From the NCBI GenBank assembly GCA_947625235.1, contig CANQNP010000006.1, positions 1 to 44,792 of the forward strand: a stretch of DNA of 44,792 nt, read 5' to 3'. A model generated the notes under the pieces. That model ran no database searches. It was not told the DNA's origin and was given only the letters and a program-made list of their open reading frames with translations. Shown one piece after another: positions 24,979-34,316 of the stretch; positions within the stretch are counted from its first letter, which is position 1; every line of letters starts with the position of its first letter. This DNA is from an uncultured Atopobiaceae bacterium (lineage in GTDB: Bacteria > Actinomycetota > Coriobacteriia > Coriobacteriales > Atopobiaceae). The position numbers were made by a program, and so were the translations under genes.

Positions 24979-27729
24979 CTATGCGAGATCAAGCGTGCCC
25001 TGAGTGATGCCGCTATCGCGGTAGCGATCGGCCTCGAGTGCAATGTCTTGCCATGAGATCACGAGGCTGTTGTAGGCATTGGCATCCTTTGTCCAGCCGT
25101 GTGCGTCTGCGATGGAGAAGAGACGGTACGCGAGGTTTCGAGCGTGCTCAGCGTCCATCACAGAGAAGCCCGCGAGCGCCTTGGCGCAGGCGTCGATGCC
25201 GCCGCTTTCAAGTTCACGCACGAGCGTTTGCGTTTTGAGCCACTCGCTTGACATCTTCGGGAGCTCCTTCGGCAGATTTTCGCGCCTCACGAGGTGCACA
25301 AGCCCTTTGCCGGATGTCGCCGACCCCTCTTCAGCGAGCGCTTGGATGGAGCCGTTCTTCGCACGGGCAAGCACATCCGCTTGGCCGTACTCGAGATCGT
25401 CCCAACCCACCTGGCTATACAGGTCGACGCACAGACGCGTCTCGCGTCCGAAGTCGTCGCTTTGATCGGAGAGGTGCCGGTCGAGCTCGTCGTTGATGAG
25501 CTCAAGGGCGGCTCGTACACCCATGGTCTGGCCATTCGCCTCGAGCACCTGCGAGTACTTAGAGAAGACTTCCATGCCAGGTCCAATTGCCGCCTGCGCG
25601 AAGTCGACTGGGGCGATGTGGGAGTTCTGCAGCGTCTTGAGCGCCGGCCCCATTGTGCGGCGAAGCTCCCGCACGAAGTCACGCCGAGTGGTCACAGGCG
25701 CGTCCTCAGGACGCTTGCGGCAGACGATGACGATGGAGGAGGCGAGAGCGTTGGTGCCATAGGCCACGGAGCGATTCTTCATTTCGGATCGCATGGGCCA
25801 GGTTCCGGTGATTTCAAAACCTGCTGTCAGAATTGCGGAGAGCATTGTTTCCCAACCAGTAGAGGCAGTCCCGGTGGCGCTCGCGTCCTCCTGTTTATAT
25901 GCGTAATACACGGTAACGGGAATGTCCTCTACTGCATCATGATTAATGCAGGTGAGTGCCTGTGTCATGCCTGTTTCGAAGAACTGTTGTGCTTCTTTCT
26001 TCCCACCCTTGAAACGGAATTGGGAAGCAACCAGTTCTTCAGCCTTCGGCACAAGGAGCGTTCTAAACAAATCCGGATAGATGTTCTGCAAAGAGAGTCG
26101 AAGCCAAACATAGAAGTAGTCTGAGAGATCCGCATATTCTATATTGTCGTAATAAGGAGGATCAGTAGAAATGACATACTGTCCAGTGCTGGTATCAGAC
26201 TGAGCGGCGATTTGATCCGCTTGGCCTCCTTGCTCACACCAAGGCAAGTTGAGCAATACTTTTACAACCCACTCAACCATGCTGGAAAAAGAGCCAGTGG
26301 AACTACTAAACGGGTTACCTTCCGCGAAGTCCCAGGACATTGGGATTGCTTGACGCCCAAATGTATTGCGTATCTTTACATAACCATTATCCCAAGAGCA
26401 CATAGAACTGGATCTATCCGTCAAACGATCGATCATAATAGCTAAATAGACTTCTAAAGCTTCTGCGTAAGCTTTTACCCCTGAACCACTTGATGCAAGA
26501 GCCTCAATACTCTCAGCCATTGCTGCTGCTCGCGCATCTTCCTCAACCTCTTGCCTAATTTCATCAAGCAGCGACGAGAACGACGTGAGCATAGTGAGTT
26601 GTCGATTAGTAAATAGATCGCTGATCTGATCAAATCCATAAAGCGGAACGCTCACGCGGCATTTACCTGAGAGCTGTCCTTTTGGAGGATTCGAAGGTCG
26701 CGGCACATCCGCTGCGTGAGCTTGTTTCTCATTCGGCGAGACAAACGCTCTCCCCCTCTTACTCTCTGCCACGATCGCCATGAGTCGCTCGCCCATGCGA
26801 CCCGCCCGTGCCTCGGAGCGAATATAGGGAAGCCCGATCGGTTCGCCACAATGGACGCACACAGCACCGCGCCGATCTATCGTGCCCTTCCTGTCGCTCA
26901 GACCGGGCTTCACCTCGAAGTCGAGCTTTCCATCGTGCGTGATGGGCTCGACATGCCATTCCTTGCCCTTCTTCTTCGAGATGTCCCAAGAGTTCACTAA
27001 GGGGGCTTCATGATGGCAAGCAGGATTCGGGCAGGTGACGGTCCTAGCCCACTTCCACGCAATAACGGTGGATTCACCACCACCCTGATCTTCGGGTATT
27101 TCTACCTTCGGATAGAGATGCCCGATCTTTTCGAACGCGAGGGCGCGGAGCATGGTGCCGTAGTACTCGACGTCAGCGGCAAGACCAGTGCTTCCAGGCC
27201 AATCACTCTGGATCTTCTTCTTGCGCGCCTCCGGATTCACAGGAGGCATACCCGCGAACTTAGGCGGAATCTCGATCTGAGCTTTGTTGATTAAGACGGC
27301 AACGGGGTTGAGGTCATGCGCAATGGCTTCCAATCCCAATCTTTGGGCTTCAAGAGGGATAGACCCCCCCCCGGCAAATGGATCAAGCAATGGTGGCAAG
27401 TTGTCGCCGCACGAACGCTTAATCTCAGCTTTCGCCTCTGCGAGCACCTCTTCGTTATTCGAGTTCTCCCATACGACCAAACGCTCGAGGATTCCGAAGA
27501 GCCTCTGGCGCTCCCGCTCTTGGTCTTCTTCGGTGGGGAATTCCTCGGGATGAGCGGATGGATCATCAACAAGGGACGACCAAATCACTGCTCGAGCTGT
27601 AGCAAGAGGCTTGCGTGACCACCAAAGATGCAGGGTCGATGGGTGCCCGTGGCGTATCGACTTCTCACGCGCCGATGCGGCGTTAATCGCGTCAAGCGGC
27701 AGTGCTACCTCAATGAGCTTCTTCTTCAC
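24979..27729 (-). CDS. DUF1156-family DNA adenine-type methyltransferase
   Basis: Transfers methyl groups from S-adenosylmethionine to DNA, likely N6-adenine or N4-cytosine. The 916-aa protein begins with the DUF1156 signature (LPLDAINAASAREKSIRHGHPS, 11-31 with LHLWWSRKPL after it). SAM-binding motif I DPFAGGGSIPLEA is at 116-128 and catalytic DPPY near 520. Two Cys pairs, C233/C238 and C291/C294, form a probable zinc ribbon. The start overlaps the helicase stop as ATGA (27726-27729), which implies tight coupling. Residues ~343-590 are encoded by DNA of only ~42-48% GC, against ~57% on both sides, suggesting a swapped target-recognition segment. Methylation would mark self DNA in this defence operon. 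Confidence 0.92.
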   Translation of the reverse strand: MKKKLIEVALPLDAINAASAREKSIRHGHPSTLHLWWSRKPLATARAVIWSSLVDDPSAHPEEFPTEEDQERERQRLFGILERLVVWENSNNEEVLAEAKAEIKRSCGDNLPPLLDPFAGGGSIPLEAQRLGLEAIAHDLNPVAVLINKAQIEIPPKFAGMPPVNPEARKKKIQSDWPGSTGLAADVEYYGTMLRALAFEKIGHLYPKVEIPEDQGGGESTVIAWKWARTVTCPNPACHHEAPLVNSWDISKKKGKEWHVEPITHDGKLDFEVKPGLSDRKGTIDRRGAVCVHCGEPIGLPYIRSEARAGRMGERLMAIVAESKRGRAFVSPNEKQAHAADVPRPSNPPKGQLSGKCRVSVPLYGFDQISDLFTNRQLTMLTSFSSLLDEIRQEVEEDARAAAMAESIEALASSGSGVKAYAEALEVYLAIMIDRLTDRSSSMCSWDNGYVKIRNTFGRQAIPMSWDFAEGNPFSSSTGSFSSMVEWVVKVLLNLPWCEQGGQADQIAAQSDTSTGQYVISTDPPYYDNIEYADLSDYFYVWLRLSLQNIYPDLFRTLLVPKAEELVASQFRFKGGKKEAQQFFETGMTQALTCINHDAVEDIPVTVYYAYKQEDASATGTASTGWETMLSAILTAGFEITGTWPMRSEMKNRSVAYGTNALASSIVIVCRKRPEDAPVTTRRDFVRELRRTMGPALKTLQNSHIAPVDFAQAAIGPGMEVFSKYSQVLEANGQTMGVRAALELINDELDRHLSDQSDDFGRETRLCVDLYSQVGWDDLEYGQADVLARAKNGSIQALAEEGSATSGKGLVHLVRRENLPKELPKMSSEWLKTQTLVRELESGGIDACAKALAGFSVMDAEHARNLAYRLFSIADAHGWTKDANAYNSLVISWQDIALEADRYRDSGITQGTLDLA

Positions 27730-30700
27730 AGCGCGCCTTCCTCTTGGTAGATGACCTCGCCTTGCTTGAGGAGTGCTTTGAGACCATACGTGATTTTCAT
27801 CCCCGCGAGATCGAGACGGTTCACAAACGGCCTCTTCAGGTAGATCGTCTGCACAACCACCGGATCCTCTTCCGTGCTGTCCATGACCACGATGGCAAGG
27901 ATGAAGGAATCCGGGTTGTTGAGTGCCTGCTGGACTTCATTGGTCGTGACGGTCACCTCGCCGGTGTGGGCGCTCACGCCTTTAACCTCGATGAACCTGA
28001 GCAGCGGTTCGTTTGCGGAGCCCACCGCGCCGCTCCGCGCGCTCTCCACGTCATAGCCCACGTTGAGCCGCGAAACGTCCTTCGGCGCGTAGCCGAGCAT
28101 CTCCTCGGTCTTCATGACTTCGTTCATCGCCACCGCTTCGATGCGCTGATTCCGGTTTTGGCGCTCGGTCACGTCGACCTCGATGTTGAGGAGCTTCGCG
28201 ATAAGCCCACGTGGGATAACGATGGAGCAACCGCTCACGCGAGGCGGCGTGGCGAAGATGACTTCCTCTTTCTCCAGCTCTGCGAGACGTCTCGCCTTAC
28301 GCTCCTTAAGTTGCTCCACGCGCGTCTTCGCCTGCGACGCTGCCAGCTCGTACTTTGAGTGCTCCTTCGCCTTCTTCGCGAGCTGCAAGGCCTGATAATC
28401 GGCTTTGCTGATCTCCATACTCAAGCGCTTCGAGACCTCATCACGGACCTTCGCGATATGAGGAAGGCGCTTCTGCGCGACCGTTTCTCTCCTTTCCTTC
28501 GCGAGATAATTCACTGCGTAGGACTTCGCTCGACCCCACGCATCATCGCCAAATGGCATCTCACATCCGAGATATGCCTCTATAGCCTCTCGCTCGTCAT
28601 CTTTTGGGGCATCGTAATCGAGATAACGCGCATTGCCCGCAGGGATTGGCTCGGAACCAGTGCTCTCTCCGTCGTCGGACGCTCCGGGAATTTCGACGTA
28701 GGAGAGGTAGCGCTCAAGTGTATGCGACATACCCGAATCCGTGGGCTTCCCGTCGCACACTTCGCCCTCCACTGAGAAGAGGAGCTTTGGTGTGGTCCCC
28801 CAGTCATGCGGAGCGACAAGAATAGTGCCTTGCTCCCGAGCCTCCCCGATCTCGTCGAGCGCAGCAAGCAAGACGCTATCGACGAGAGGATGCCCTGGGT
28901 AGACGAAGAGCGCCTCTGGTTTTGCCGAATGAACTGCGGAGCGCTCAAAGCACACACGCTCATATTTCCTCAGTACGGCGTGCTCGCCATAGAGCCCGAG
29001 GGCCTTCTCCCGCACCTTTTGCGGCACCTTGGTGATGTGCAGACGCCCAGGTTCAGGCTGCGTATAGCTGCCCCCGAGGCGTCGGAGCGCCCGCATGAAA
29101 CAGCTCGCCACGAAGTGCGGCTCGAGCTTATGGGCAAGCTCGCGCTCCATGTCCTCTCGAACACGCTGCACACCCGCCACGCCCATGACCGTGTCGTCGA
29201 GCGCCCGCTCTTCGAGCACCTTCATGAGCTCGCTGAAGTCCGTGGAAGCCTCTACCACATGGTTCAACCTCTCGCGAACTTCCGGGTCATCGCCGTAGCG
29301 TATGGCCTCGCGCAGGAGCTCCGAGAGCGGCTTGCCGTCGAAGGTGAGGAGCCCGAGGACGTCATAGACGCGGCCGCCGAGCGCCTTACGCTCTACCTCG
29401 AGCTTCTGGAGGAGGGCGCTGTACACCTGGCCCTCGCGTGTCTCGTTCGAGATGAGGTTCCAGAGGTGGCACACCTCGGTTTGGCCGATGCGGTGGATGC
29501 GGCCGAAGCGCTGCTCGAGCCTATTGGGGTTCCACGGCAGGTCGTAGGAGACCATGAGGTGCGCGCACTGGAGGTTGATGCTCTCCCCCGCCGCGTCGGT
29601 GGCGATGAGCACGCGCACGTTCTCGTCTTGGCGGAAGGCCCGTTCGACCTCGCGCCGTTCAGCCTGATTGAGACCGCCGTGGATGACCGCCACGGCTTCG
29701 GGGTCGCCGATGAGATCTGAGATGCGCTCTTGGAGATAGAGGAGCGTATCGGTGAACTCCGTGAAGATGATTAGCTTCTCGTGGCGCCCCGTACTGCCGA
29801 AGATCTCCCCGTTTTCCTGGAGGACGCGCGAGAGTTCAGTCCACTTCCTGTCAACACGAGAGAAACGAACCCTCTCGGCGAGTTGGACGAGCCGTCCGAG
29901 CGTGGCGATCTCCGCCTCCAGCTCCTCGACGGTCTGTGAGGTGAGAATGGTTCCCTCCGCTTGGCGCTCCGCGTCTTCAAGTTCATCCACGGGTAGATCG
30001 TCATCGACGTCGACATCGACGAAACTCATGTTTGGAATAGTACTCTGCCTATGGCGAATGCCCGCTCTCACGACATGCAGATGTTCCTCGAGGCGAGCCT
30101 TTCTCCGTCGGAGCGACTCATAGATCGCAGCAGGAGATGAGGCAAGCCTTCTCTGAAGCAGCGTGAGCGCGAAGCCGACGGCATTACGCTTCGAAGGATC
30201 CAAGCGTTCGGCCCTGTTGAACTCGTCTCTCACATAGGTCGTAACCGCTTCATAGAGCTCTCGCTCTTTGTCCGAGAGCTCGTAGTTCACGGTATAGGAG
30301 CGACGCTCTGGGAAAAGCGGCGTGCCGTCGAATTTGAGCAACTGCTCCTTGAGCATGCGACGAAGCACGTCTTGCACACTGCGCTCTCGCTGGGTCTTGG
30401 GATCGTAGTGTGCGGCGCCTTCAAAGCGGTCCTCGTCGATGAGCTGCATGAAGAGTTGGAAGTCGCAGGCTTTGCCGTTATGGGGCGTCGCCGTGAGCAA
30501 GAGGAGACTTTCCGAGGTGTCCCGCAGGTGTTCGCCGAGCCGATAGCGCTTCGTCTTTTCCACGTCCTTGCCCGTCACATGGGCAGCAAGCTTATGCGCC
30601 TCGTCCACGACCACGAGATCCCATGTCACCGCTTTGAGTAGCGTCTGCACTTTCTCGTCGCGAGCGAGCTTATCCATGCGCGCGATGAGACGGTTGTGGG

Positions 30701-31307
30701 TTGTGAACGGGTTCGTGCTCGCAGCTGCGGCGGACGAGAGTAGATCGTTGGTGAGGATCTCAAAGTCGAGATTGAACTTGCCTTTGAGCTCGTCTCGCCA
30801 CTGCTCGCAAATACTACCGGGTACGACGATCAAACAACGCTCGAGGTCGCCACGGATGAGCATCTCCTTTATGAGGAGTCCCGTCATCACGGTCTTGCCC
30901 GCCCCGGGGTCGTCCGCGAGCACATAGCGAAGTGGCAGTTTCGGAAGCATCTGGTTATAGACGGCGTCAATCTGATGCGGCAGCGGATCCACTGTCGAGA
31001 GGCGCACCGCGAGGAAAGGATCGAAGCGACCAGCAAGAAGGATGCGATGGCACTCGGAGGCAAGCTTGAAGTCATCGGCATCGGCTGAGAACGAGGATGA
31101 GGCGGCGTCTGCGGCGCTCAGAGATGCTTCGTCGCTTCTCGTGAGGAGTCGACTAATGATCTGACCGTTTGCAAGCCGGTAATCGACTTCGAAGCTATCA
31201 CCGTAAGAACGCACAGAACGAATCTCGACGGGTTCGCCGCCGTGGATACCCTGAACATGATTTCCGGGCCGGATCTCTTCAAGTCTCATCATGCGCATCT
31301 CAACCAT
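27726..31307 (-). CDS. SNF2/RapA-type helicase with C-terminal DUF3883
   Basis: Superfamily 2 DNA translocase of 1193 aa. Motif I is DDPGAGKT (132-139), motif II is DEAH (235-238), and the C-terminal helicase half has IHGGLNQAERREVE, TDAAGESINLQ and QRFGRIHRIGQ. A long coiled Lys/Arg/Glu-rich segment (~1000-1060) precedes the DUF3883 domain (~1090-1180: LRFIEVKGV..., FILAIVVMD), a module with a PD-(D/E)xK-like E-V-K signature common in defence helicases. The exact start is uncertain; several Met codons cluster at 31307-31286 without a clear ribosome site. The stop overlaps the methylase start. The helicase, methylase and DUF499 ATPase order corresponds to what I recall as the Hma defence type. 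Confidence 0.92.
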   Translation of the reverse strand: MVEMRMMRLEEIRPGNHVQGIHGGEPVEIRSVRSYGDSFEVDYRLANGQIISRLLTRSDEASLSAADAASSSFSADADDFKLASECHRILLAGRFDPFLAVRLSTVDPLPHQIDAVYNQMLPKLPLRYVLADDPGAGKTVMTGLLIKEMLIRGDLERCLIVVPGSICEQWRDELKGKFNLDFEILTNDLLSSAAAASTNPFTTHNRLIARMDKLARDEKVQTLLKAVTWDLVVVDEAHKLAAHVTGKDVEKTKRYRLGEHLRDTSESLLLLTATPHNGKACDFQLFMQLIDEDRFEGAAHYDPKTQRERSVQDVLRRMLKEQLLKFDGTPLFPERRSYTVNYELSDKERELYEAVTTYVRDEFNRAERLDPSKRNAVGFALTLLQRRLASSPAAIYESLRRRKARLEEHLHVVRAGIRHRQSTIPNMSFVDVDVDDDLPVDELEDAERQAEGTILTSQTVEELEAEIATLGRLVQLAERVRFSRVDRKWTELSRVLQENGEIFGSTGRHEKLIIFTEFTDTLLYLQERISDLIGDPEAVAVIHGGLNQAERREVERAFRQDENVRVLIATDAAGESINLQCAHLMVSYDLPWNPNRLEQRFGRIHRIGQTEVCHLWNLISNETREGQVYSALLQKLEVERKALGGRVYDVLGLLTFDGKPLSELLREAIRYGDDPEVRERLNHVVEASTDFSELMKVLEERALDDTVMGVAGVQRVREDMERELAHKLEPHFVASCFMRALRRLGGSYTQPEPGRLHITKVPQKVREKALGLYGEHAVLRKYERVCFERSAVHSAKPEALFVYPGHPLVDSVLLAALDEIGEAREQGTILVAPHDWGTTPKLLFSVEGEVCDGKPTDSGMSHTLERYLSYVEIPGASDDGESTGSEPIPAGNARYLDYDAPKDDEREAIEAYLGCEMPFGDDAWGRAKSYAVNYLAKERRETVAQKRLPHIAKVRDEVSKRLSMEISKADYQALQLAKKAKEHSKYELAASQAKTRVEQLKERKARRLAELEKEEVIFATPPRVSGCSIVIPRGLIAKLLNIEVDVTERQNRNQRIEAVAMNEVMKTEEMLGYAPKDVSRLNVGYDVESARSGAVGSANEPLLRFIEVKGVSAHTGEVTVTTNEVQQALNNPDSFILAIVVMDSTEEDPVVVQTIYLKRPFVNRLDLAGMKITYGLKALLKQGEVIYQEEGAL

Positions 31308-31357
31308 TCGACGAGCTGCAGTCTCACAGCGCTCTTTTCTCTAGTTTACGGGACACC

Positions 31358-31579
31358 CTACCAATCGAACTCCCCATCGTCTGGTTCCTCGCTGCCCGGC
31401 ACGACGTATTTGTGGAGCTCGATCCCCTCGTGCTCGGCGCGGTGGATGAGCCGTTCCGGCGAGGCATCGTCCATAGCGATCACGACGCCCATCGCGAAAG
31501 GAGAACCCACGAACGCAGCTGAGCCGTAATAGTCGATCATGTCTTCGCGATGCATATCGACGTCTATCTGGACTTTCAT
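31358..31579 (-). CDS. Small acidic protein (73 aa) in the defence operon
   Basis: ATG 31579 follows GGAGAAGG at about 10 nt. The protein begins MKVQIDVDMHREDM, has a hydrophobic centre (FAMGVVIAMDD) and ends in an acidic EEPDDGEFDW tail. It shows no membrane helix or known motif. It sits 50 nt upstream of the helicase on the same strand. The acidic tail could mimic DNA or bind a partner; that is a guess. No family recognised. Confidence 0.65.
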   Translation of the reverse strand: MKVQIDVDMHREDMIDYYGSAAFVGSPFAMGVVIAMDDASPERLIHRAEHEGIELHKYVVPGSEEPDDGEFDW

Positions 31580-31774
31580 GGCTTGTCCTTCTCCGCGTGA
31601 ACCTGCAAGCAATTCGATATCTAGCCTACGGCGCAGACCTGACAACAATTGGCGCGTATTCGAAGCGGAGATCCCCATCTCGTTGCAAGGTGCTCTGTCC
31701 ACGGGGCGAGATGAGCTCTCCCTCGCTTGACGCGAATAACAAACGAATGGTTTCTTGCGATGAGAGACGGGGGT

Positions 31775-31954
31775 TCAGCCATCGCCCTTTTGGGCTCCAC
31801 CATCATCGGCGTGTGCCTGCTGCTCTTGTATCTCCTCCAAGATGCGGCGAGCCGTCTCCTTATCGCCACGCTTCTCAGCCTCTTTAAGGTCGTGGTTGTG
31901 CTGCTTATAGCTCGCCCAACGTTCACTTTTCTCCTTCGGGCTGAGTTCGCTCAT
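31775..31954 (-). CDS. Short charged helical protein (59 aa)
   Basis: MSELSPKEKSERWASYKQHN begins a chain that continues as one probable coiled-coil helix: alternating Lys/Glu/Arg with Leu and Ala at heptad-like positions up to EEIQEQQAHA. The start ATG 31954 is chosen because the longer frame upstream reads poorly; the ribosome site (GACGGGA) is modest. On the opposite strand a hydrophobic frame overlaps it, which I take as its shadow. It lies between the AAA+ gene and the 73-aa gene. Confidence 0.5.
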   Translation of the reverse strand: MSELSPKEKSERWASYKQHNHDLKEAEKRGDKETARRILEEIQEQQAHADDGGAQKGDG

Positions 31955-32095
31955 GATCAATCCCGTCTCAGCGGCCTCCTTATTTTCGGAGACCCTCCTC
32001 ACAATTGGTCTTGCTAGGCACTATCAAATCGTATGGCCTGACATTGATGAATAGACGAGTCGGCTGTCTGTCATCAGTCACAGGTAAAGACCGTC

Positions 32096-32338
32096 ATGAA
32101 TTCGATCACGCGAGATGAAGTCATGGTCAGTCGGTTCGAACGCATTACGACACCGGTCCACGAGTTCTTCGGATACCCTGACGATAGGCTCGATATCAAT
32201 GATTTCCTCGAGGCATACCCTCTCGCGGTTCACGGCGTTCCTCCTGCTATCGAGGTTGAACCAGACGTCGCGGCTCTGCTAGAAGCCAACAGATGCGGCC
32301 TTCGTTTTGACGAGCCGAGCGATGTCGGGGTCTGTTAA
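32096..32338 (+). CDS. Possible 80-aa ORF facing the AAA+ gene
   Basis: ATG 32096 follows AGGTAAAGA. The predicted chain has balanced composition (VHEFFGYPDDRLDINDFLEA, then PAIEVEPDVAALLEAN), unlike a random GC-rich frame. It runs into the 3' end of the AAA+ gene on the other strand by 60 nt, so its last ~20 codons may be meaningless. No family recognised; it may be a remnant. Confidence 0.3.
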   Translation: MNSITRDEVMVSRFERITTPVHEFFGYPDDRLDINDFLEAYPLAVHGVPPAIEVEPDVAALLEANRCGLRFDEPSDVGVC

Positions 32339-33967
32339 GACGGATTCGAAGACGTCGCGGTGTAGGCAGAGATCCTCACCATGGAGGGTCGCTTGGCGCA
32401 TCTCCGCACGCTCGACGATCTTGCGGGCGATGCGGGCGTTGGCGAAGTCGGCGTCCTTGGCGGAAACGACATCGGCAAACGCCTTGAGGAGGAACTCGCT
32501 TGCCTCCGCATCGATTGAATAGCCATCGCGGGTAGCAAAACCCTTGGCGATCTCGAATAGCTCCCCTGCCGAGTAGTCGGGGAAGTCGACGTAGAAGGCG
32601 ATTCGATCCCGAAGGCCCGGGTTCATCGAGATCATCTGTTCCATTGGCTCCGCATAACCGGCGAGCACAACGACGAGGTCGTCCCGCAGGTCCTCCATGC
32701 CCTTCACGAGCGTGGCGATGGCTTCAGGGCCATAGTCGTGCGTCGTGTGGGCGTCCAGCGCATAGGCTTCGTCGATGAAGAGGACGCCTCCCTTGGCGCG
32801 CTCGATCACGCTCTTCGTGCGGACAGCGGTATGCCCGACATACTTGCCCACGAGCGTCTCGCGATCGGCATCCACAAACTTATCTTTCTCCGTGACGCCG
32901 GCCTCGGCGAGCATGGTCGCGAGTGCGCGCGCCACCGTCGTCTTTCCCGTACCCGGGTTGCCCCTGAAGCACATGTGGAGCGTTGGCCTTCGGAGCCCGG
33001 CCTTCATGCGAGCTGCGGCGAAGTCGACGGCTTCTGCGAGCTGGGCCTTTACTGATTTCAAGCCCACGATGCGTGATAGTTGCTCCGAAGCCGTCTCCCC
33101 CTTGGAGTCGCTGTCGCCCTCAGCAGCCTCCCTCAGCGCCTCCACTAGATCGTCCGCATCCGCGAACGGGCGTCGGGGGCCATGACGCGCGCATAGTTTC
33201 GCCTTTTCCATGAGTGCTAGGTCCTCGGCTTTGGTCATGGTGTGCCCGAGTTCGCGGAGCTCCACCTCGCACCCCAGACTTTCAGCTACGAGTGACTGGA
33301 TATGGCTAGTCTCGGCATCTCCGTCCCCGAAGACCTTGGCCACCAATACGGCTTTGACGCGATGGCCCTCACGCTCGATGGTTCCCATGGAGATCTCGAC
33401 ATCGTGATCCTCATCGAGGAAGGAGACCGCTTGCCCGAGCGCCCCCCAATCGGTGTCACGGGAGAAGAACACTGGGCCGCCGAAGCATTGTGCACTCCTC
33501 CTATTGAACGGTCCACGGCGTGGACGATTGCGCCCCCGTTTTGAGATGGGAGGTGTCGTTTCGTCTTCCAGACTGTCGAGTAGGACGAAGTCCTTGGCGC
33601 TCAGATGATCTTCATCGCACAGAGCCCGTATGCGCTTGGCCGTGGCAACGTCCTTGGGATGGGCCATGTCCGGCGTAATCGCCCCCACTATGACATGGGC
33701 AGCCATAGCTTTGCCGAGCGACGACCCGAATGTCTCGAGCCCTTTCTCGTCAATGCCGCGGCGGAATTGACCATCCACTCGTATCCGCACTCCGCCATCC
33801 GCCTCGACGTAGCCGATGGGAGCGAATTCCACATTCATATCGTCCGCTGCCATCTCTAACACGTCCACGAGGCACTCGAAATCCGGCAATGCCTCAGTCT
33901 CCCAGATCGCCGAGAAGTACCTGACCTCGTTTTCCAACGTGTGTGGCCTGCTCATACGTCCGTTCAT
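32279..33967 (-). CDS. CbbX/SpoVK-like AAA+ ATPase with novel N-terminal region
   Basis: A 562-aa protein. The C-terminal ~270 residues are an AAA+ module of the CbbX/SpoVK/EccA type: Walker A GNPGTGKTT (336-344), Walker B VLFIDEAYAL (395-404), VVLAGY, and PGLRDRI as the arginine-finger region. These ATPases remodel protein complexes as hexamers. Residues 1-~280 match nothing I know; they include an NRPRRGP basic patch and ADGGVRIRVD- and GHRVKAVLVAKV-type strands. GGAGGAG precedes ATG 33967; a longer start at 34012 has no such site. It is the first gene of the minus-strand defence block and lies opposite the WYL regulator across a 349-nt gap with several dyads. Confidence 0.88.
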   Translation of the reverse strand: MNGRMSRPHTLENEVRYFSAIWETEALPDFECLVDVLEMAADDMNVEFAPIGYVEADGGVRIRVDGQFRRGIDEKGLETFGSSLGKAMAAHVIVGAITPDMAHPKDVATAKRIRALCDEDHLSAKDFVLLDSLEDETTPPISKRGRNRPRRGPFNRRSAQCFGGPVFFSRDTDWGALGQAVSFLDEDHDVEISMGTIEREGHRVKAVLVAKVFGDGDAETSHIQSLVAESLGCEVELRELGHTMTKAEDLALMEKAKLCARHGPRRPFADADDLVEALREAAEGDSDSKGETASEQLSRIVGLKSVKAQLAEAVDFAAARMKAGLRRPTLHMCFRGNPGTGKTTVARALATMLAEAGVTEKDKFVDADRETLVGKYVGHTAVRTKSVIERAKGGVLFIDEAYALDAHTTHDYGPEAIATLVKGMEDLRDDLVVVLAGYAEPMEQMISMNPGLRDRIAFYVDFPDYSAGELFEIAKGFATRDGYSIDAEASEFLLKAFADVVSAKDADFANARIARKIVERAEMRQATLHGEDLCLHRDVFESVLTDPDIARLVKTKAASVGF

Positions 33968-34316
33968 CGTCGGCTTCTCCTCCCAGATCACACCCGATGG
34001 GGACGAGCGCATCCATCACGCAGCCGAGCGCGTTCGCCCTCGGATCTTCTTCGTATCGGCACACCCCGGCCGTGCCTCCATACGCCCGACTTGAACTGAC
34101 TCGAAGAGGTTGCCCGCGTGTCATCATATGGATGTCGCTACTCTCAACTGTCCGTTAAACGGTTCAGCAGTTAAAGCTCGGAGTGCTTAGTAGCTGTAAC
34201 AAGCACTGCGATGAACCCGCAAAGTTGCGACAGGCCTATTATTCGGACAGCGGTAACCTCAATCCGTAAAGGATACGGGTTGAACCGCACGACATACGTA
34301 CCCTGCGGAGACCCTC
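33968..34316. promoter_or_regulatory. Divergent promoter region with dyad operators
   Basis: Separates the AAA+ gene from the WYL gene. Three dyads stand out: CCGTT-a-AACGG (34152-34162), AGTGCTT/AAGCACT (34182-34207) and a compound dyad AACC-tca-ATCC-gtaaa-GGAT-acg-GGTT centred on 34268 (34255-34281), 36 nt before the WYL start. The last is the best candidate site for the WYL dimer. Confidence 0.5.

Noticed and set aside
21573-31307. Complete BREX or DISARM system
   Set aside because: No PglZ, BrxA, BrxB, BrxL, DrmB or phospholipase D gene is present; only the DUF499, methylase and helicase parts are shared.
31727-32017. Hydrophobic 96-codon frame on the plus strand
   Set aside because: It is the complement of a charged coiled-coil frame, which commonly reads as hydrophobic; no ribosome site.
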